From Eriocheir sinensis (Eukaryota; Arthropoda; Malacostraca; Decapoda; Varunidae), in assembly GCF_024679095.1 (NCBI RefSeq), contig NC_066549.1, positions 8,451,721-8,515,720 on the forward strand: a stretch of 64,000 bases of DNA, written 5' to 3'. Every line of letters begins with the position of its first letter. Within the stretch, counting starts at the first letter, position 1. A program made the position numbers and the translations under genes. This document shows positions 15,101-30,100 of this stretch, in pieces. Under the pieces are notes generated by a model. That model was not told the DNA's origin. It ran no database searches and saw nothing but the letters and a program-made list of their open reading frames with translations.

Positions 15101-18100
15101 TGCCTCCATTTTTCTTACACCCCATCATTCTATTGACTTTAAAAGAAGCTCCTCTCAGAAGCTTCCCACTTCTCATCCCACCCCAAAGATTTACTGAACA
15201 CTGTTTCTTGCCAAAGACTAGTCTTGTCCTTACCCCTCCCTACTGGCATCTGACATGCCTGGCACTATGATATATCTTAGAGGGAAATGAGCTATTGATC
15301 ATATAGTATAAGTAGGAAAATATAAATGTCAACTAGTAAACATCTTAGTTTGGTGTTGAAAATTTGCATTATCATTTAGTATTGGATCTTTCACAAACTA
15401 TTTTCCTTTCACAGCCTGTGAATGATGAACCACCAGTTGTTCTTGGAGAACAAGTGGTAGTTGAAAAGGGCGAGACCGCCATCATTCAAAATCAGTCCCT
15501 TATTATATCAGACACAGATTCAGGAGCAGAAAATCTAGTGATTATTGTGGAACAGCTGCCACAGCACGGTGAGTTTTTGTCTCACTTTTAAGAAAAGATT
15601 GACTACAATCCTGTTGTATGAGAATGATTTGTTTCAGTATATTTTCATGCTATTTTGGCAGTCACTTTAAAGACCCTAAAACCTTTTTATACATCATCAT
15701 TAAATTTGACATTGTGTCTAGGGTCATTACACAGGAAGAAGTCCTCATCAGATTCTATCAAGCAGAGTGAACGACTCGTGCGTGGCCAACACTTCACTTT
15801 TCAGGACATCTTGAACGAGTTGATTCTTTACAGCCATGATGGCTCAAAGTACCCGGAGGATGTAATGGAAATATTGGTAAGTGTGTGAATTTTATGCTGG
15901 AGAACACTAACCTCACCATAACTTATCAACTACTTTCATGAAAATATTATAAACTATTACTTTTGACAAGAATCACTCCTTTCTTTCTACATAATTTATT
16001 CAAGAGCCTCATTACATATATAGTGCCAGAAATTTTCTATTTGTCCATTTTTCCTGCAGCTACTATTATTTATCAAATGTATCCATGTACCAAACATTTG
16101 ACTGTTTGCATCATGACTACCATAGTTTATTTTGTGGGCATTACTGTCTAGAACCTAGATAATGCTTTAAAAGCTCAGTTATGGGTTAGTAATAATAATT
16201 ATTGATAATGTTTTATAAGCTCAGTTATGGGTTACATAAGATAAGCATTTAGTATGTCAAAATAGGATGGAGAGTAAAGTATGTGTGAGAGGCTTGGAAT
16301 TAGTGTAACAGCAGAGGGAGTGGATTATGGAGTTGTTGAATGGGTGAAGATGGTTTGGATATGTGATGAAAATGAATGAGGTTGACTTTGTAAATTGAGT
16401 ATAGGAGAGTAGATGATGTCAGGGGGAGACCACAAGTGAGATGTATGAGGGAGTTGGTATGTAAGGGAATGAGTGTTCTGAGAGGAAGTGCTGGAACAGG
16501 GAAAGTTTAAACTTCTGCAGTGCCCATCCCCATGAGGAAACAGAGTGTTGGTGATATAGATAGAGAGAGGTGCCTATGCTGGTATGGTTGATTAGTGAAT
16601 TTTACATTAACAGCTCAATAAGTTTAGTTTACAGTTCTTTCTATTACAGAATGTTGTTGATCAGAGTTAATACTCAACCTGTCTTATTCACATGGGGATC
16701 AAGACTGTGTGTTAGCTGATCAAGCAGACTTTTGAGACTATTTCATCAGCCACTGTTTGTTGTTATCTTTAAATTGTTTTCCTACTTTTGCATTATTAAA
16801 GTCTCAGTATTTTGCTACTATGCCCTATAATATTTCATCCCCTTATCCTCTGGTATGTAAAAAATACAAAGGTAAATGTTTCACAGATTTTTAATTAATC
16901 TGTCTCTTGCAGGTGAGTGATGGCAATCATGAAACTGGAGGAATTGTTGAATTTGAAATAGTGCAAAACAAAATATGTCTCCAAAGCTGAGCATCTCCTC
17001 CAGCCTCAGTGTTAGGACCGGCCAAGTTGCTGTCATTTCCCAGAGCCAATTGAAAGCTGAGGATGCTGATTCAGAAGACAAATTTATTCAGTATGTGATC
17101 ACTAATGTGCCCAATTCAGGAAGTCTTGAAGTCTTTCGTTTGGGTTCATGGGTGGCACTTGATGTAGGGTCAGTTTTTCTGCAACAAGATATTCAGAACC
17201 ACCATGTTCGGTAAGTATGTCAATATAATAGATATATTGTGGCAATAGTTCTGATGAAAAGTAAACAGATTCAAGTAGATAGTAGCTGTGTCAAAATGTC
17301 TCATTGAGGATTATTTTTGACAGATTTGTTCATCATTATGATGCACATGCAACCACGGATGCTCTTCGTTTCAACCTTTTGGATCCCGAGGGAAATATTA
17401 ACTTGGATCAAGCTCTGCATATCACTGTGTTAGAAGATCATACAGCACCACGTATTGTCACTAATATGGGACTTACACTCTCTGAGGACGACACTGTTCC
17501 CATCACCCGCCATCTCCTTTCAGCCACTGATGTTGAGATTGACTCATCACAGTTAATGTTTTCTGTAAGTAATCTCAATTTTTTTCATAATATATATTTT
17601 TAATTTATAAGTAACTTTAAAGTCTGTGATGAAATGCATGGACATAAAAATAGAATGCTAAAATGAAAAATATATAGATTGGTTCAACTTTAATGAAGGT
17701 TTTTTACTTTAATTATGACCACCATCAAGGTGGTTCGGTCATCGGGACTTTTTCCTCCAACGGCACAGCTATTATAAATAATGGCCAGTGAGATGTTACC
17801 ACTTATTATTGGTGAAATATCAAATTGGCAACAAGCTCACCATAAATTTAGATTTACAGTAATACCTCAGTTTACGGGTTCCTTACTATATGAGTGTTTT
17901 GATTTACAAGTTAAAAAAACTTAATTAAAAATGCCTTGGTTTGTGAATAGTGACTTGGTGTATGAGCATCCTGCTTGTACAAGTCAAAGACGTGAGCGTG
18001 GGTTCCCTTTGTTCACCGCAAGACGATTTACATGTTTGTTTTGATGTAAATCTTATATCATTTGTAAATCACAATTACATGCATCTTTCCAACTTTTACA

Positions 18101-21100
18101 TTCTAAAACCTGATGAAAAAGTGGAGGTGACAATTAGTATGTCCCCTCCTCAATAATAAGGGGTGGGGACATGTCTCTTGTTCCCTCCTTGGATTCCTTC
18201 CAGCCTACTTGAAGATTAAAATAGAAGAGAATATGCAGGACACTATCAGAATATACAGACATATCAAACAATGCACTCCCCTTACAGAATGATAATTCCA
18301 TATTCAAATTTTAGAATATAGAGTACTTGAAATTTAAGGGTTTATTGAATATAATAATTTATATTTTTTTTATGTTAACAGGTAGTAAGTGGGCCAGAAC
18401 ATGGGCAGGTGACTTTGGCTACTTCACCTGAAGAAGCAGTATTTAACTGGACTCAGGAAGTATTGAACACAGGAAACTTATTGTACCACCACTATAATGA
18501 TGATGAGAGCACCAGTGATCATTTTGTCTTCATAGTCTCTGATGGGTAAGTTTACTTAGCATTCAATTATTTTATAAGTCTACAGTATTTCCGTCAATAG
18601 TATAGCACCTCCATTGTGTAGTGAATATCTTTCCTAGTCATGAACAAGATGGCAGTGATGTGATGATCAACTTATATTCTTCAAGTAAAATTCCTGTAAT
18701 TTTCTGTGAAACTCTAAATCATAGAATATTCAGTGGTGTCTGAGAAACACAGATCCATGAAACAACTTGAGAATGTCAAAAAACTCGGTGCTTCACTGTA
18801 TTGGGTGTTATTCATCATTTGATTAACATATTTTAACTGAGCATAGTACTATAGTCTGTTCACTTAAGCTAGATTCCTGGCGCCTAGGCAGGTTGGTAAG
18901 CTTGCAACTGATTGGCTGTTATAAACATTTTTTTAACATCTTCACGGTTCAACTCGTTGTAATACCATTTTCTTATTTGTTTTGTCGAGTTTTTAAAATA
19001 CATCTTGATTCTACAGTCACTGCTGAGTCTCATGGTGTCAACCAAAACTGGCTAGCTCATATATGAGTTGAGCTATGGCATATAATAAAGAAACATGTAT
19101 CACTCAAGCATGAAAGATGTGGTCCGACATGAGTGTTAGCGGGAGAGCGGAGCAGCCAATCAGCTGCAAGCTTACCAACCTGCTTAGGCGCCAGGAATCT
19201 AGCTTAAGTGAACAGACTAGAGTCATTTTATCTAATTCATGTAAGTTCTCTTTCTCTTAAGACATTTTATCTATATGTTTTCTTCACAGACCTAATAGCA
19301 TCAAGGATACATTTCATATCACCATCACACCTGTGGATGATCAGCTTCCAGTTCTTGCCACTAATGTTATCAAAGTTCAAGAAGGAATGAAAAAAGTTAT
19401 TTCTCAGTTTGAAATTGAAGCCTCTGATGCAGATACTCATGATGAACATTTAGTGGTAACAGTGAAACAGCCACCACAGCATGGCTGGTTGGAGGTTTCT
19501 GGGGAACAGGATGCAAAGGTAAGACATGGAATTAATTTTATAGGTGTGCTTCATGAAAGAGTAGAGGAGCAGCAGTGACCTTATTCCTTGTATGTTGCTA
19601 TTTTTTTTTCTCCATATTTTTCTAAGATGCCCACTCATATTGGTGAGCAAGGCAAGTCATAGAAAATAAAATATTCTACCAAAGAAATCACAGAAGTTAT
19701 GCTGTTTTAGTGAGATGGCGAAATTTTATGGTATATTAAAGAAACTATTATACAAAGCTAGGAAATCACAATGACTGCTGCACTGTAGGTTTTAGGTATT
19801 ACTGTTATTCATAGAGAAAACCCCTGTATTGTCAATGATGTCTACCTTCTCTGTCACAGACTTTCACCATGCTGGACCTGTATTCAGGGGCTGTATCTTA
19901 TGTACACGATGGCTCAGATTCCTCTTCGGATACCTTTAGTGCGGTGGTCTCAGACTCCACTAATGCTCTATACCAGCGGGCAGAAAGTCAAATAGCTACA
20001 GCTGAACCAACTGCTATTCGTGTTGAAGTTTCTAAGGTAGAAGATGGCACCCCACTCCTGAGAGTGAATAGGGGAATTCATTTTTTGCAACAGGAAGCTG
20101 GAACCAAGGTAAGTAGTATTCATTTTTTATCAGTATCAAAATGTACACTTGCTAGCAAAGGTGCTGGTGCCTCACCTGCAAGGTTATGAACCTTGTGATT
20201 CACAGATTTGTGAACCAAAGGACCCAACACAAATACAGTTCCCAGCTGACCTTTCGCAATAAATGTAGGAGAGTTGTAGGGGTTGCTTGGTCTTGAGGTA
20301 ACAGGGTCTAGGGATTGGGGGCTTTGAAGGAAGCAGCAGGGCAAAGGAGAGCTATGGTAATGGGATGTTTTTGTTGGTATTTAAGATATATTTAAAGATT
20401 TATAAATGCATGAGTGTCTTCTGTTGCAGCCTTTTGTGGGAAGAACTATGAATGAAATGCAGCTCTTTAATCCCTTTTTATATGCAATCAAGTGAATTTT
20501 AAGGTTCATGACATGTCAGATTAGGCAGCAGTGCTTTTGTTGATGAGTGTACGTATCTAAGTAAATAAACTCATGTTTCTAGAATGTAAATGTGTAAGAT
20601 TTGGGGGGAAAATGATTTTTTTTTATTGTTATCATGGTTATTTAGCTTTTGTATCTTGTATATCTATCCTGACCAATTTTTGATAAGTTAACTTCTAAAC
20701 TGCCATATACTAACATTCCTTTTTCACTCATAAGGGAAAAAATTTCATCACAAGCCATGAACTGCTAGTTGAGGACAAAGATACTCCCCCCGAGGAAGTG
20801 AAAATGATTGTAATGGCTGGACCAGTTCATGGGGAGCTTCATCTCACTTCACAGAAGAATTCTGTTTCTTCTTTTACTCAAGGTAAGCATTGTATTCTAG
20901 TTTGATAGATATTTGGTCACTAGTGTTTAGGTAAGGTCCATAATTGTTAGTAGAAGCACCAGTATATTTTTAAGGTTGCACATAGTTTATTTTTTCTAAA
21001 CATAACTTCATAGTTCTAATCAACTAAGATACAGAAGAGTAGCAGATGGAAATTGGTATCAGTAAACAAGAAAGGTTTGTCTTGCTTTGTTACATTGGCA

Positions 21101-24100
21101 TCTTTATTGATCTCTTGGTTTGTGAGAGCAACAATTACTAGTATCAGTGATCCCCTGGATGAAATAGCATTGAGAAGCTGCACCTATTTTCATCACACAA
21201 TTCAGAGTAGTTCTGTGAAGAAGTTTTTTATTCCTTATTCTTTGAATGTTTAAAATCATGCAAACTGAACACATATTACTGTAAAATGCTCATATTTTTT
21301 TCCATTATGTATAAACTGTGTGTTTTGCATGAATACAATGTTAGGTATTCTAAGGTTTTTGTTATTGGAACTGACATGGCTCCAGTTAACATGAGAATAT
21401 AGGACAATATTCATAGACTTCATCCCCTTTTCAAATAATGCATATTAAACATATTCCAGGGGATGTCATGTCATCATCACTTAATAATGAATGAATTTTA
21501 GTGTTTCCTTAACAATAATAATATTAGGCTATACTGCTGTGAGAATTGAAAGATCTAACAAGTGACTTGCATACAGTTCACATGTAAATGCAAATATGGA
21601 AATTATTCAGGGATATAACTGCTAGAAGTTTGAAGACACAGGGGCTGGCTACCTGAGGGGTCCCTTCCTGTATTTTAAGGGATTCACTAAAGGTTTAGGC
21701 AACAATGAGCTAGCTACTTTAAAGTTAAGCCACATTGGATTCATGCCTAATGCTATAGTTCTAACCAATGTCAGATTCTGCATTGCCATTACTTACTAGT
21801 GTCTGCTCTGAGTGAGAGTGTGGCTCATACCAGTGCAGTTTTTCCTCTGTGGCTGTCACTTTTCTTGGTTACGGAGGCTTGGTCTTGTATCCTGCCTGTC
21901 TAGGAAATAGAGATTCTGGTGACAATAATGATAAAACATTTATATATTCCCTTTTGTATTAATCCATTTTTATATTTATTTACTTAATTATTTGTGTGTC
22001 AGAACATTCATTTGTTCCATCTTTCATTCATTTATTAATGACTTGAATTATCAGTTCTTGAAATACCAATGTATTTATGAGAACACCTACAAAATGCTCT
22101 ACTAATATGGTAACTTTTCTGCTTTCTTTACAGCCGATATAATAGCTGGACACCTCTACTATGAACTCACATCGTCTTCCCACCAAGTTTATAGTGACCA
22201 GTTTACCTTTGAAGTAACGGATAACAAGTCCAGTGTTGTGCCTGAAAATATTTTTCATATTCAATGGTCATGGTTTGAAATGGGCCAAAAGCAGTACAAT
22301 GTGACAGAAACTGACAGTGCAGTCAATGTTCTGGTGAAAAGAAAAGGTAATTTGAAACAACAGTCATCAGTTACCTGCCTCACACATGGAGGATCTGCCA
22401 GAGGGAGAGCTAAAGTAGTGGATATGGTAGATTTCACAGCTGTTTCCAATACCTTGCTATTTGAAGAAGGAGAAGCTGAGAAATACTGTGTTGTCCCTAT
22501 CCAAGATGATGATAAGTTTGAAGGCTCTGAGAAATTTACTGTAAAGTTGGTGGAACCAAGTTATGCCCTCCTAGGAAGACCAAGAAAGTCACTTATAAAC
22601 ATTAATGATGATGAAGATAAACCATCAGTCACATTTGATGCTAGTCACTTTGTTGTTAGGGAGACTGAAGGTTTTATTATTGCAAGACTGAAGCGTAGTG
22701 GAGATATTAACATGGGAGCATCTGTCATGTGTGTGAGTGAGGATGGATCAGCCATTGGTTCCCAGCCGAACCAATTAGCCAACGGAACGGACTTTATTCA
22801 TCGTTTACATGATGAGTCTTCTATGGTTGTATTTGCTCCTGGCATTACAGAGTCATCATGTACTGTTAAAATCATAGATGATCTCATTTTTGAAATGAAT
22901 GAAGAATTTTTTTTATTACTGAAAGACCCCTCTCAAGGCACAACTCTTGGGGAGAACTGGAGAGCTTCTGTTACCATCAGAGGACCAAATGATCAAAGCA
23001 CAATTGGTTTCAGCCCAACAGAGTATATAGTGTCAGAGAGCAAGGGTACTGTAACTCTCTGGCTTGAGAGAACTGGAATGGACTTCAGTCACACATGCAG
23101 TGTTTGGTGCATCACACGAGATGGCTCTTATCAGGAAGCTCAGCCTTCCCTTGATTTTGTCCCACACTCTGAGCAGGTCAACTTTACAGAGGGGCAAAGA
23201 ATTGCAAACTGCTCCATTCATCTGATTGACGATAAACTTAATCCAAAAGTTGAAGGAAGGGAACAATTTGTTGTGTCCCTAAGGACTGGACAAAATGCTT
23301 CCATCAGTAGCAGCACTTCAGAGGCCATTGTGACTTTGACAGATGAAGAGGACAGCCCCTCAATACAATTTGGAGCAGCAGAGGTGACTGTTCGAGAAAA
23401 CCAGACAGTGGTTAGGATCCCAGTGGTACGCTCAGGTGACATGAGTCAAGTATCTACTGTTCGTTGCTCAACACGACAAAGGTCAGCCAAAGCAAATGAA
23501 GACTTTATAGAGCGACCAAACACGGAAGAATCTGTTGTTACCTTCAACAGGGGAGTTTCTCGGATAGAGTGTGAAGTAAATATAATAGATGATCTTATTT
23601 ATGAAAAGGAAGAAAAGTTCATTGTTAAGTTATCGCATCCAGACTCAACATCAAGTTTTCGTCCCTACCTCGGTGAAGACAGGGTGACACGGGTTACCAT
23701 CATAGACTGGGAAGATCGCCCAAGAGTATCATTTGAACATGGTGCCTATACCACTCCCCAGCCAACTACCCTCACTCCTTCATCCGTGTACCGTGATACC
23801 CATCATCAGGCTTGGTGACGCCTGCAAGTTTCTTGGGTGAATGTTTCCAGCAAGGATGGTTCAGCTGTATCTGGAGGATTACCAGTCACTTCATACTCAA
23901 GTGGAATTCAGTCCTGGGGACACCAGGTCAGTGGATATTTTAACAGTTGTAGTGGAGTGCTTTTACAACATGGTGTCTCAGGGATTATAATTATATGTGA
24001 TAATAATCATAATGACATATTCATCATCAGCAGAAGCATAATGATAATAATAAAAACTGTCGCTCAGTGACACAAACTGTGTTGTGATTTGAGGTTTAGA

Positions 24101-27100
24101 GGCAAGATCTGAAGTTGTTATAATATCTTATTAACTCTGGACATATACATAGATTATTGTTTACAGTTTCATCAAAATGGCCAGAGCCTTGAAGTCAGTG
24201 CTGTAATAACTTGTATAATTATATGACAGAATTTTTCAATCCATTATCTGTTTTGATTTTATGCAAAGATGAACAAAATCAAATCTTTATTGTATTCCAT
24301 CAAGTTAATTAGTATCATGATTTCAGCTACAATGGTAGTTTTCTTTCAGGATAGCAGCAGAATTGTTGCTGCTGCACAACCCTAGGAGCATGGGACCAAG
24401 GACTTTCACAGTAGTGTTGGGACCTGAGAGCCTCACTAATATTCCACTTGGGACTCTTACAACCACATCCATTACGGTTTTACCACAAGTAGATGGACAA
24501 AGCTGGATTCTGCCAGCCCCTCCTATAGTTGTTTCTCTCCCTTTCTACCAAAATGCTGGGGAATATATCAAGAAACCAGCTAGTCCAGGCCTTCCACTGA
24601 TATGTGTATCTCCCTGTGAGGCAAGCTATCCAGGGAGTAACATTACAAGAGAGATGTGCTGAATCAAGGATTAATGTGTCTTCCCTTCAGTACTCATGGG
24701 AAGTAGCAGTTCCAGCTGAGGGTGGCAGTGGCATCACTCCATTCTATACTCTCTCAGATGACACAAACTTTGCAAGTTCACACAATAAAGTGCTTGATTC
24801 CATGTTTTTTGCTCGACACTTCTCGCTTCGATGTATTGCTACTCCAACTCAAGGTGATGGGACACATGGAGTTCCTTTACGAAGTGAAGGTGTGATCATT
24901 GGAACTCATAATGAGGTTTGTCAAGCAGTAATAAATGCAGGCCTTGGTGGTGGGCTCCAGGGTCAATCTTTTAAGGCCTCTTTGACGTACATCAATGCAT
25001 CAGCAGAACACCACCCCAATACTATCAAAGTTAATGTTGAAATTTCCCATCAAGATGGCATGGTTCCATTGGTATCAACTCTTCCACTTCATAATGTGCG
25101 TTACCTTCTAACTGAGGAAGTGTACCGCACACATCATCGCTGCTCCAACTTAAACCTTGATGGTGGGTTCTTGAATCCCTCTTTACACCGTTCATCTAAT
25201 GAGAGCTATCATGCTGACAGAGAGGTGAGTAGTCTTATGTATATATTCATATTTAGTGAAGGTATCAAAATTCTTATTTTACAGTTTCAAACAAAACTTT
25301 AAATTTCTTTTTTTATCAGTTTCTCAACTTTATTTTTTATATAACAGTGTAGTTAGAAATTGAAAGAAAAGTTTAGTATAAAATAAGATGTGACTGAAAC
25401 ATATAGGTACTGTCACTAAGATCAGGCTTTAAATTCTTTAAATCCAAAGTATGATGGAAAATAGTTTTATTGATTGATGAAATTTAACACTGATCACAAG
25501 AGATACAACTCTGGCCACAGTTTACCTGTTTACTCCAAATACTTAACTGATGCTAAGAGAAGAGGCAAGGGAGGTCCATCACATCCTGCTTGTGTATCCT
25601 GTAATGTCTGGTGAATTCCAATTTCAGTTAACTTTTCTTCTCCATTTTCACTAAATGTTTATTTTGGCCATTATTCTTAGGAAATTAAAACTAAAGAAGA
25701 ATAGATATGGAGTCATCAAAGAGTGTTGATGAGGAAAACTTATTTAGGTAGGAATGATCAACATACTAATCAAGGGAAATATATAATATATTTAGAATAG
25801 GCATGATTTAAATGAAGAGGTCAGCAGAGCATTGTTGAATTCAAGTCTTTGTGCACAAAAAGGAGGGATCAGAGGACTTAGATCCTTATTATGAAGCAGC
25901 GGTTGATTTTTAATTTTTAAAAATTTATTATTATTTTTTTAGGACACCAATTACTTGAAACTTCTTCTGCTCCTCATTACTCCACTCATATTTCACAGCC
26001 ATTTGCTGAGCTGCTCTTTGGCTCATTTTGAGGTGGGTGAAAGTAATAAGAAATAGGTTGCCTTGTCTAACCGACATCCTCCTCTGCCGTAGGAACATGT
26101 TAACTTACTTTTAGCAAGTGCTGGGATGCATAGTCACCAATTCCCAGTACCAGCATTTATGATAAAAGATTTACAAGTTATTATTTTTTCTTTCCAACAG
26201 AACAAGACTCTTCAACTGTACCAACATCTTGATATGAAGGCATGTTTATGGACCTTCACTGCCTGGTTTTCAATGACTGAGTTGATTGACCGCTGTGGTG
26301 GTCAGGTGGTCTCAGATTTCCAGGTGTGTAATTGTTTTCTTTTGTTTGTTATTTGTTAAACGAAATTTTATGAAGAAATCATCATCAGTGTCATCCCATT
26401 CATTTCATCAAGTACAGTAAAGTAAATAAGACTTAGAAAATAAAATTCACCCACACCCATACAACTGGGGCCCACCAGCAGTATGTTTGTATCGCCAACA
26501 AGGCTCGTCCCCATGTTAATTAAAACTAGCTTGCTTCCATACTCTCTTATGTTGAAATCATGTTACACATGTCAGGATGAAGCCTTAACCCTTTCCATCC
26601 GTGGTGCAGACATCGACGTCACAGTATGGAAAGGGTCAAGAGGAAATGGAAGATATTAATCCTCTTCTTAACCTCTCAATCCTCCTCTAAATTCCTCCTA
26701 ATCCTCTTCCATTTCCTCTTAAGAGGTTTAAAAGAGAATTAAGAGGAAATGGAAGAGGATTAAGAGGTTTACAAGAGGACTAACCCTTTCCATACGGTGA
26801 TGCCATTGGACGCCCGTCACACGCCGACGTTGGCGTCGCCGGAGTGAAGGGGTTAATGAACAACTGAGACTTGTGGAAGATATACTTAGCCTACCACTAC
26901 CTGTCTACATCACTTCATATCATGCCATTCACATCATGAACTTTGCCTACAATAATGGTATTTTCACTTCCAGTGTCATGCTTACATTACTTAGTTCATT
27001 TATTGAATGGATTAATAAGGACAATTTAGATAAGACTTATTCTGAACAGAGATATTAGAACATATAGCAATTAGTATGAACTGAATAAATTAAGGGTCAG

Positions 27101-30100
27101 AAAGGAAATTGATAAAACCTAGTTCATGGATAGGACAGATGTGTAAAACAAATTGAGCAGATAAGTAATTGATGTAAACATGCGTGAAAGTTTTAAATGG
27201 AGGTTCAATAGATTTATGAATGGAAAAGGGGAGTTGGTGAGAGACTTATTCTCAGGAGCTGCCATGCATCTGTCTGGTCTCCTGTAGTCTCCTTAGTAGT
27301 CCTTACATCCCTGTGTATTTGCTATCACATGGTAATTTTGAGCCATAAACAAACAAAGTGGAAAAACAATGGTGTGACCCAGGTTTCCATTGAATCGTTT
27401 TCAGATGGATATTTTGGGATACATCATTATGAGAAATCCACAGTAGAGCAATCCACAATAGTGTAAGGCAGCCGTTACATTTTTCAAAATTCCAGATCTC
27501 TTGTTAGCTTCCTACATGTTTGTTGCATGTTATGAAAGGGAAGTAGGACATGAAATAATAAAGGATGTAAGACTGAATGTTTGACCTTCAGGTTGGATCA
27601 AGTGGTCAGAGTTTCCTGACTGTACGTGTTCCATTGTACATCTCTCGCGTGCATGCCACGTCACCTCCTGGTTGGGCTTCTCTTGACCATCGCACTGAGC
27701 TCTCAGTGTCCTTGTACTACAATACCCTTCTGTGGCACCGTGGACCCCTCACCCAACCTTCCCTCACTGCCAGGATACAGGTATTCACAATAAAGAAATA
27801 ACTTGAACAGGAAATGTACAAATCTCAACCAAGCTATTACAGTATTACCTTACATCATAAATTTATTTGAAAGGAGTATACAAATCTAAGGGAAAAAGAA
27901 AGCAAAGTTTTATTTTCAATTATGGTTCATTCAAATAACATTACATTATTACTTGCCATTCAGGAGACTGTACATTATATTATTACAATATTACATGCCA
28001 TCCAGGAAAATTAACTTTTTATTTTAATTGTATTTTATCATAATTCTTTATATAAATCTTGAAGATTCTAGTTGACTATTTTAAATAATCTCAATTGGGA
28101 AATATTACTGCTGTATAAGTAGTTAAACACACTAACCATGGTTTAGTAACAGTGTTATGAGGTGAGCTAAGTGCTGTGATCATCAAGTAAGGTGCTAGTA
28201 GCTTACATCCATTGAAAATTGGGGATCAATATGGGTCACCCCATCTAAAGGTATCTTATTGGAGCGTGTTTGTTTTCTAGGTGACGAGAATGTCAATAGA
28301 TGACTCTGGGCGTCTTGTTATAGACCTAAGGACTCAAGCTAAGTTTAGAGGACAGTTTGTGATGCATCATCCTGAGCTGGATCAGCACACCTCCCGCCTC
28401 ATCCCACCCAGCCACTTGGATACACAATTCTCATTGGAGCTTGTGTGGTCAGCCTCCACTTGGGAGGGTCCTGAGCAGGTGAGCTACAGCATATTCTGGC
28501 ACGTATGATGATCCTGAGTTAAAGAGTCTTATGCACTGGTTATAAGATCCTAACTTCTACATCTTGTGATTATGGGGCTCCTGACGGGTGATGGAGAACA
28601 TTGTCACATGGCCACCTTATGCTATTAGTTTTTCTAAATATATCAACAACTACTTTTCTCTATTATGGCATTTTCTCCATGGACAAAACCGTGAGGACAG
28701 ATGAAAGGTAAATAAAATGAAAACTAAAATGCTGAATGCTGCGTCATAACCTCCCACTCCTTATATCCTTTGTTTACTAATACCAGGTGTCCAACTCCTT
28801 GTAGTTACGTTTGATTTTCAATACCCTTTTTCTGTAGAAATAACCGTTAATAAGTAAATAATTTGCAGATGTGTTTTTAACCAAATAGAAAATTAGACAA
28901 TAATATGAGAAACACTGTGTCATTGCTGCCCACACTGTTTGTAGTTCTGTTTTTAAGTAACTCATTTTTATTTTTGATTCATAATTCAGTGTAAGATTCT
29001 AGTAAGGTAGACTTATTGTGAGATAAAGGAAATAGGTGGTGACAAGTATAGCTGCCAGTGGAGCCATTAAAAGAAGTTGGTTGAAAGTAAAACTTAACCA
29101 AAGTGTGTGTGGTTTTGTAAGGCATTAAAAATATCAATTCATTGATCAGTAATGGACAGAATATCAAAACAGCAAGCTCATACTTGCTTGATTTGGGGAT
29201 TTTTCTCATGCAAGAAGTACACATCTAAGCCCATATTTTCAATGAAAACTTTTGGGGTCATCAAGACTTTTACTCAAGCTCATCCTTGTGCTGCCTGTTG
29301 TAAAAAGAGCAGGAATAAACCAATCTTATTAATCTTTTATCCCTTTCACTTATAAAGCTGGAACATCCCTCCTTCCACTGTGCTTCTTAATTTTCTTACT
29401 TGAACTCTTTTACTTAAGAGTGTAATATCCAGATAGTTTTAAAACTAGATTTGGGCATACAAAATGTTGACGATCTTTCTTTCTGTCCTCTGTTTAAGAG
29501 TATCATATTACAGAGCTTTTTGCTCTTTTTGCTCCTTTTGGCCCTCCCCTCAATAGAAACTAGAATAATGTTTTGTTTCAGTTACTCAGTTTATTCTGTA
29601 TTTTTTGTCTTCTTGTTTGCATATGTAGATGTACTTCTTCATTGGCTCTTTATACTCCTCCCACTCTGCCTGTTTTCCTGTTTTTTTTCTCATTAGGTAC
29701 ACGTATATCTTTTTACAGGTTTGGCGAGCAACAAGTATTTACAGTCTTCCAGACTACACAGGCGAATACAAGCTTGAGTTGGTGCCCTGCACTGCACCTC
29801 CAGAACAAGCCTTCATTGTTTCTGACCCTCCAGCCTGCACACCACAGCCCCCTCAAGCCTTTCCTTTGCCACTTGCCATTCAGCAAAGCCACCGCCCTGT
29901 GCCTCTTGTGTACACTCTCAACACAGTATTTCAACTACTCGACAGTCCAGATGTCTTCCTTCAGGATCCTCAAAAAGTGGATAATTTACAGGTTAAGGCA
30001 TTCTCCTTCTCATACATAACAGTTATTAGTAGTTATTCTGCAGTAAGCCCTCAAGGGACCTCTCTGTTGCACCAGTCATTGAATATTCTATGGCTCTGTG

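Noticed and set aside
14083..15270. Several 60-76 codon plus-strand ORFs
   Set aside because: Pyrimidine-rich intron sequence; no splice-compatible or family-like pattern.
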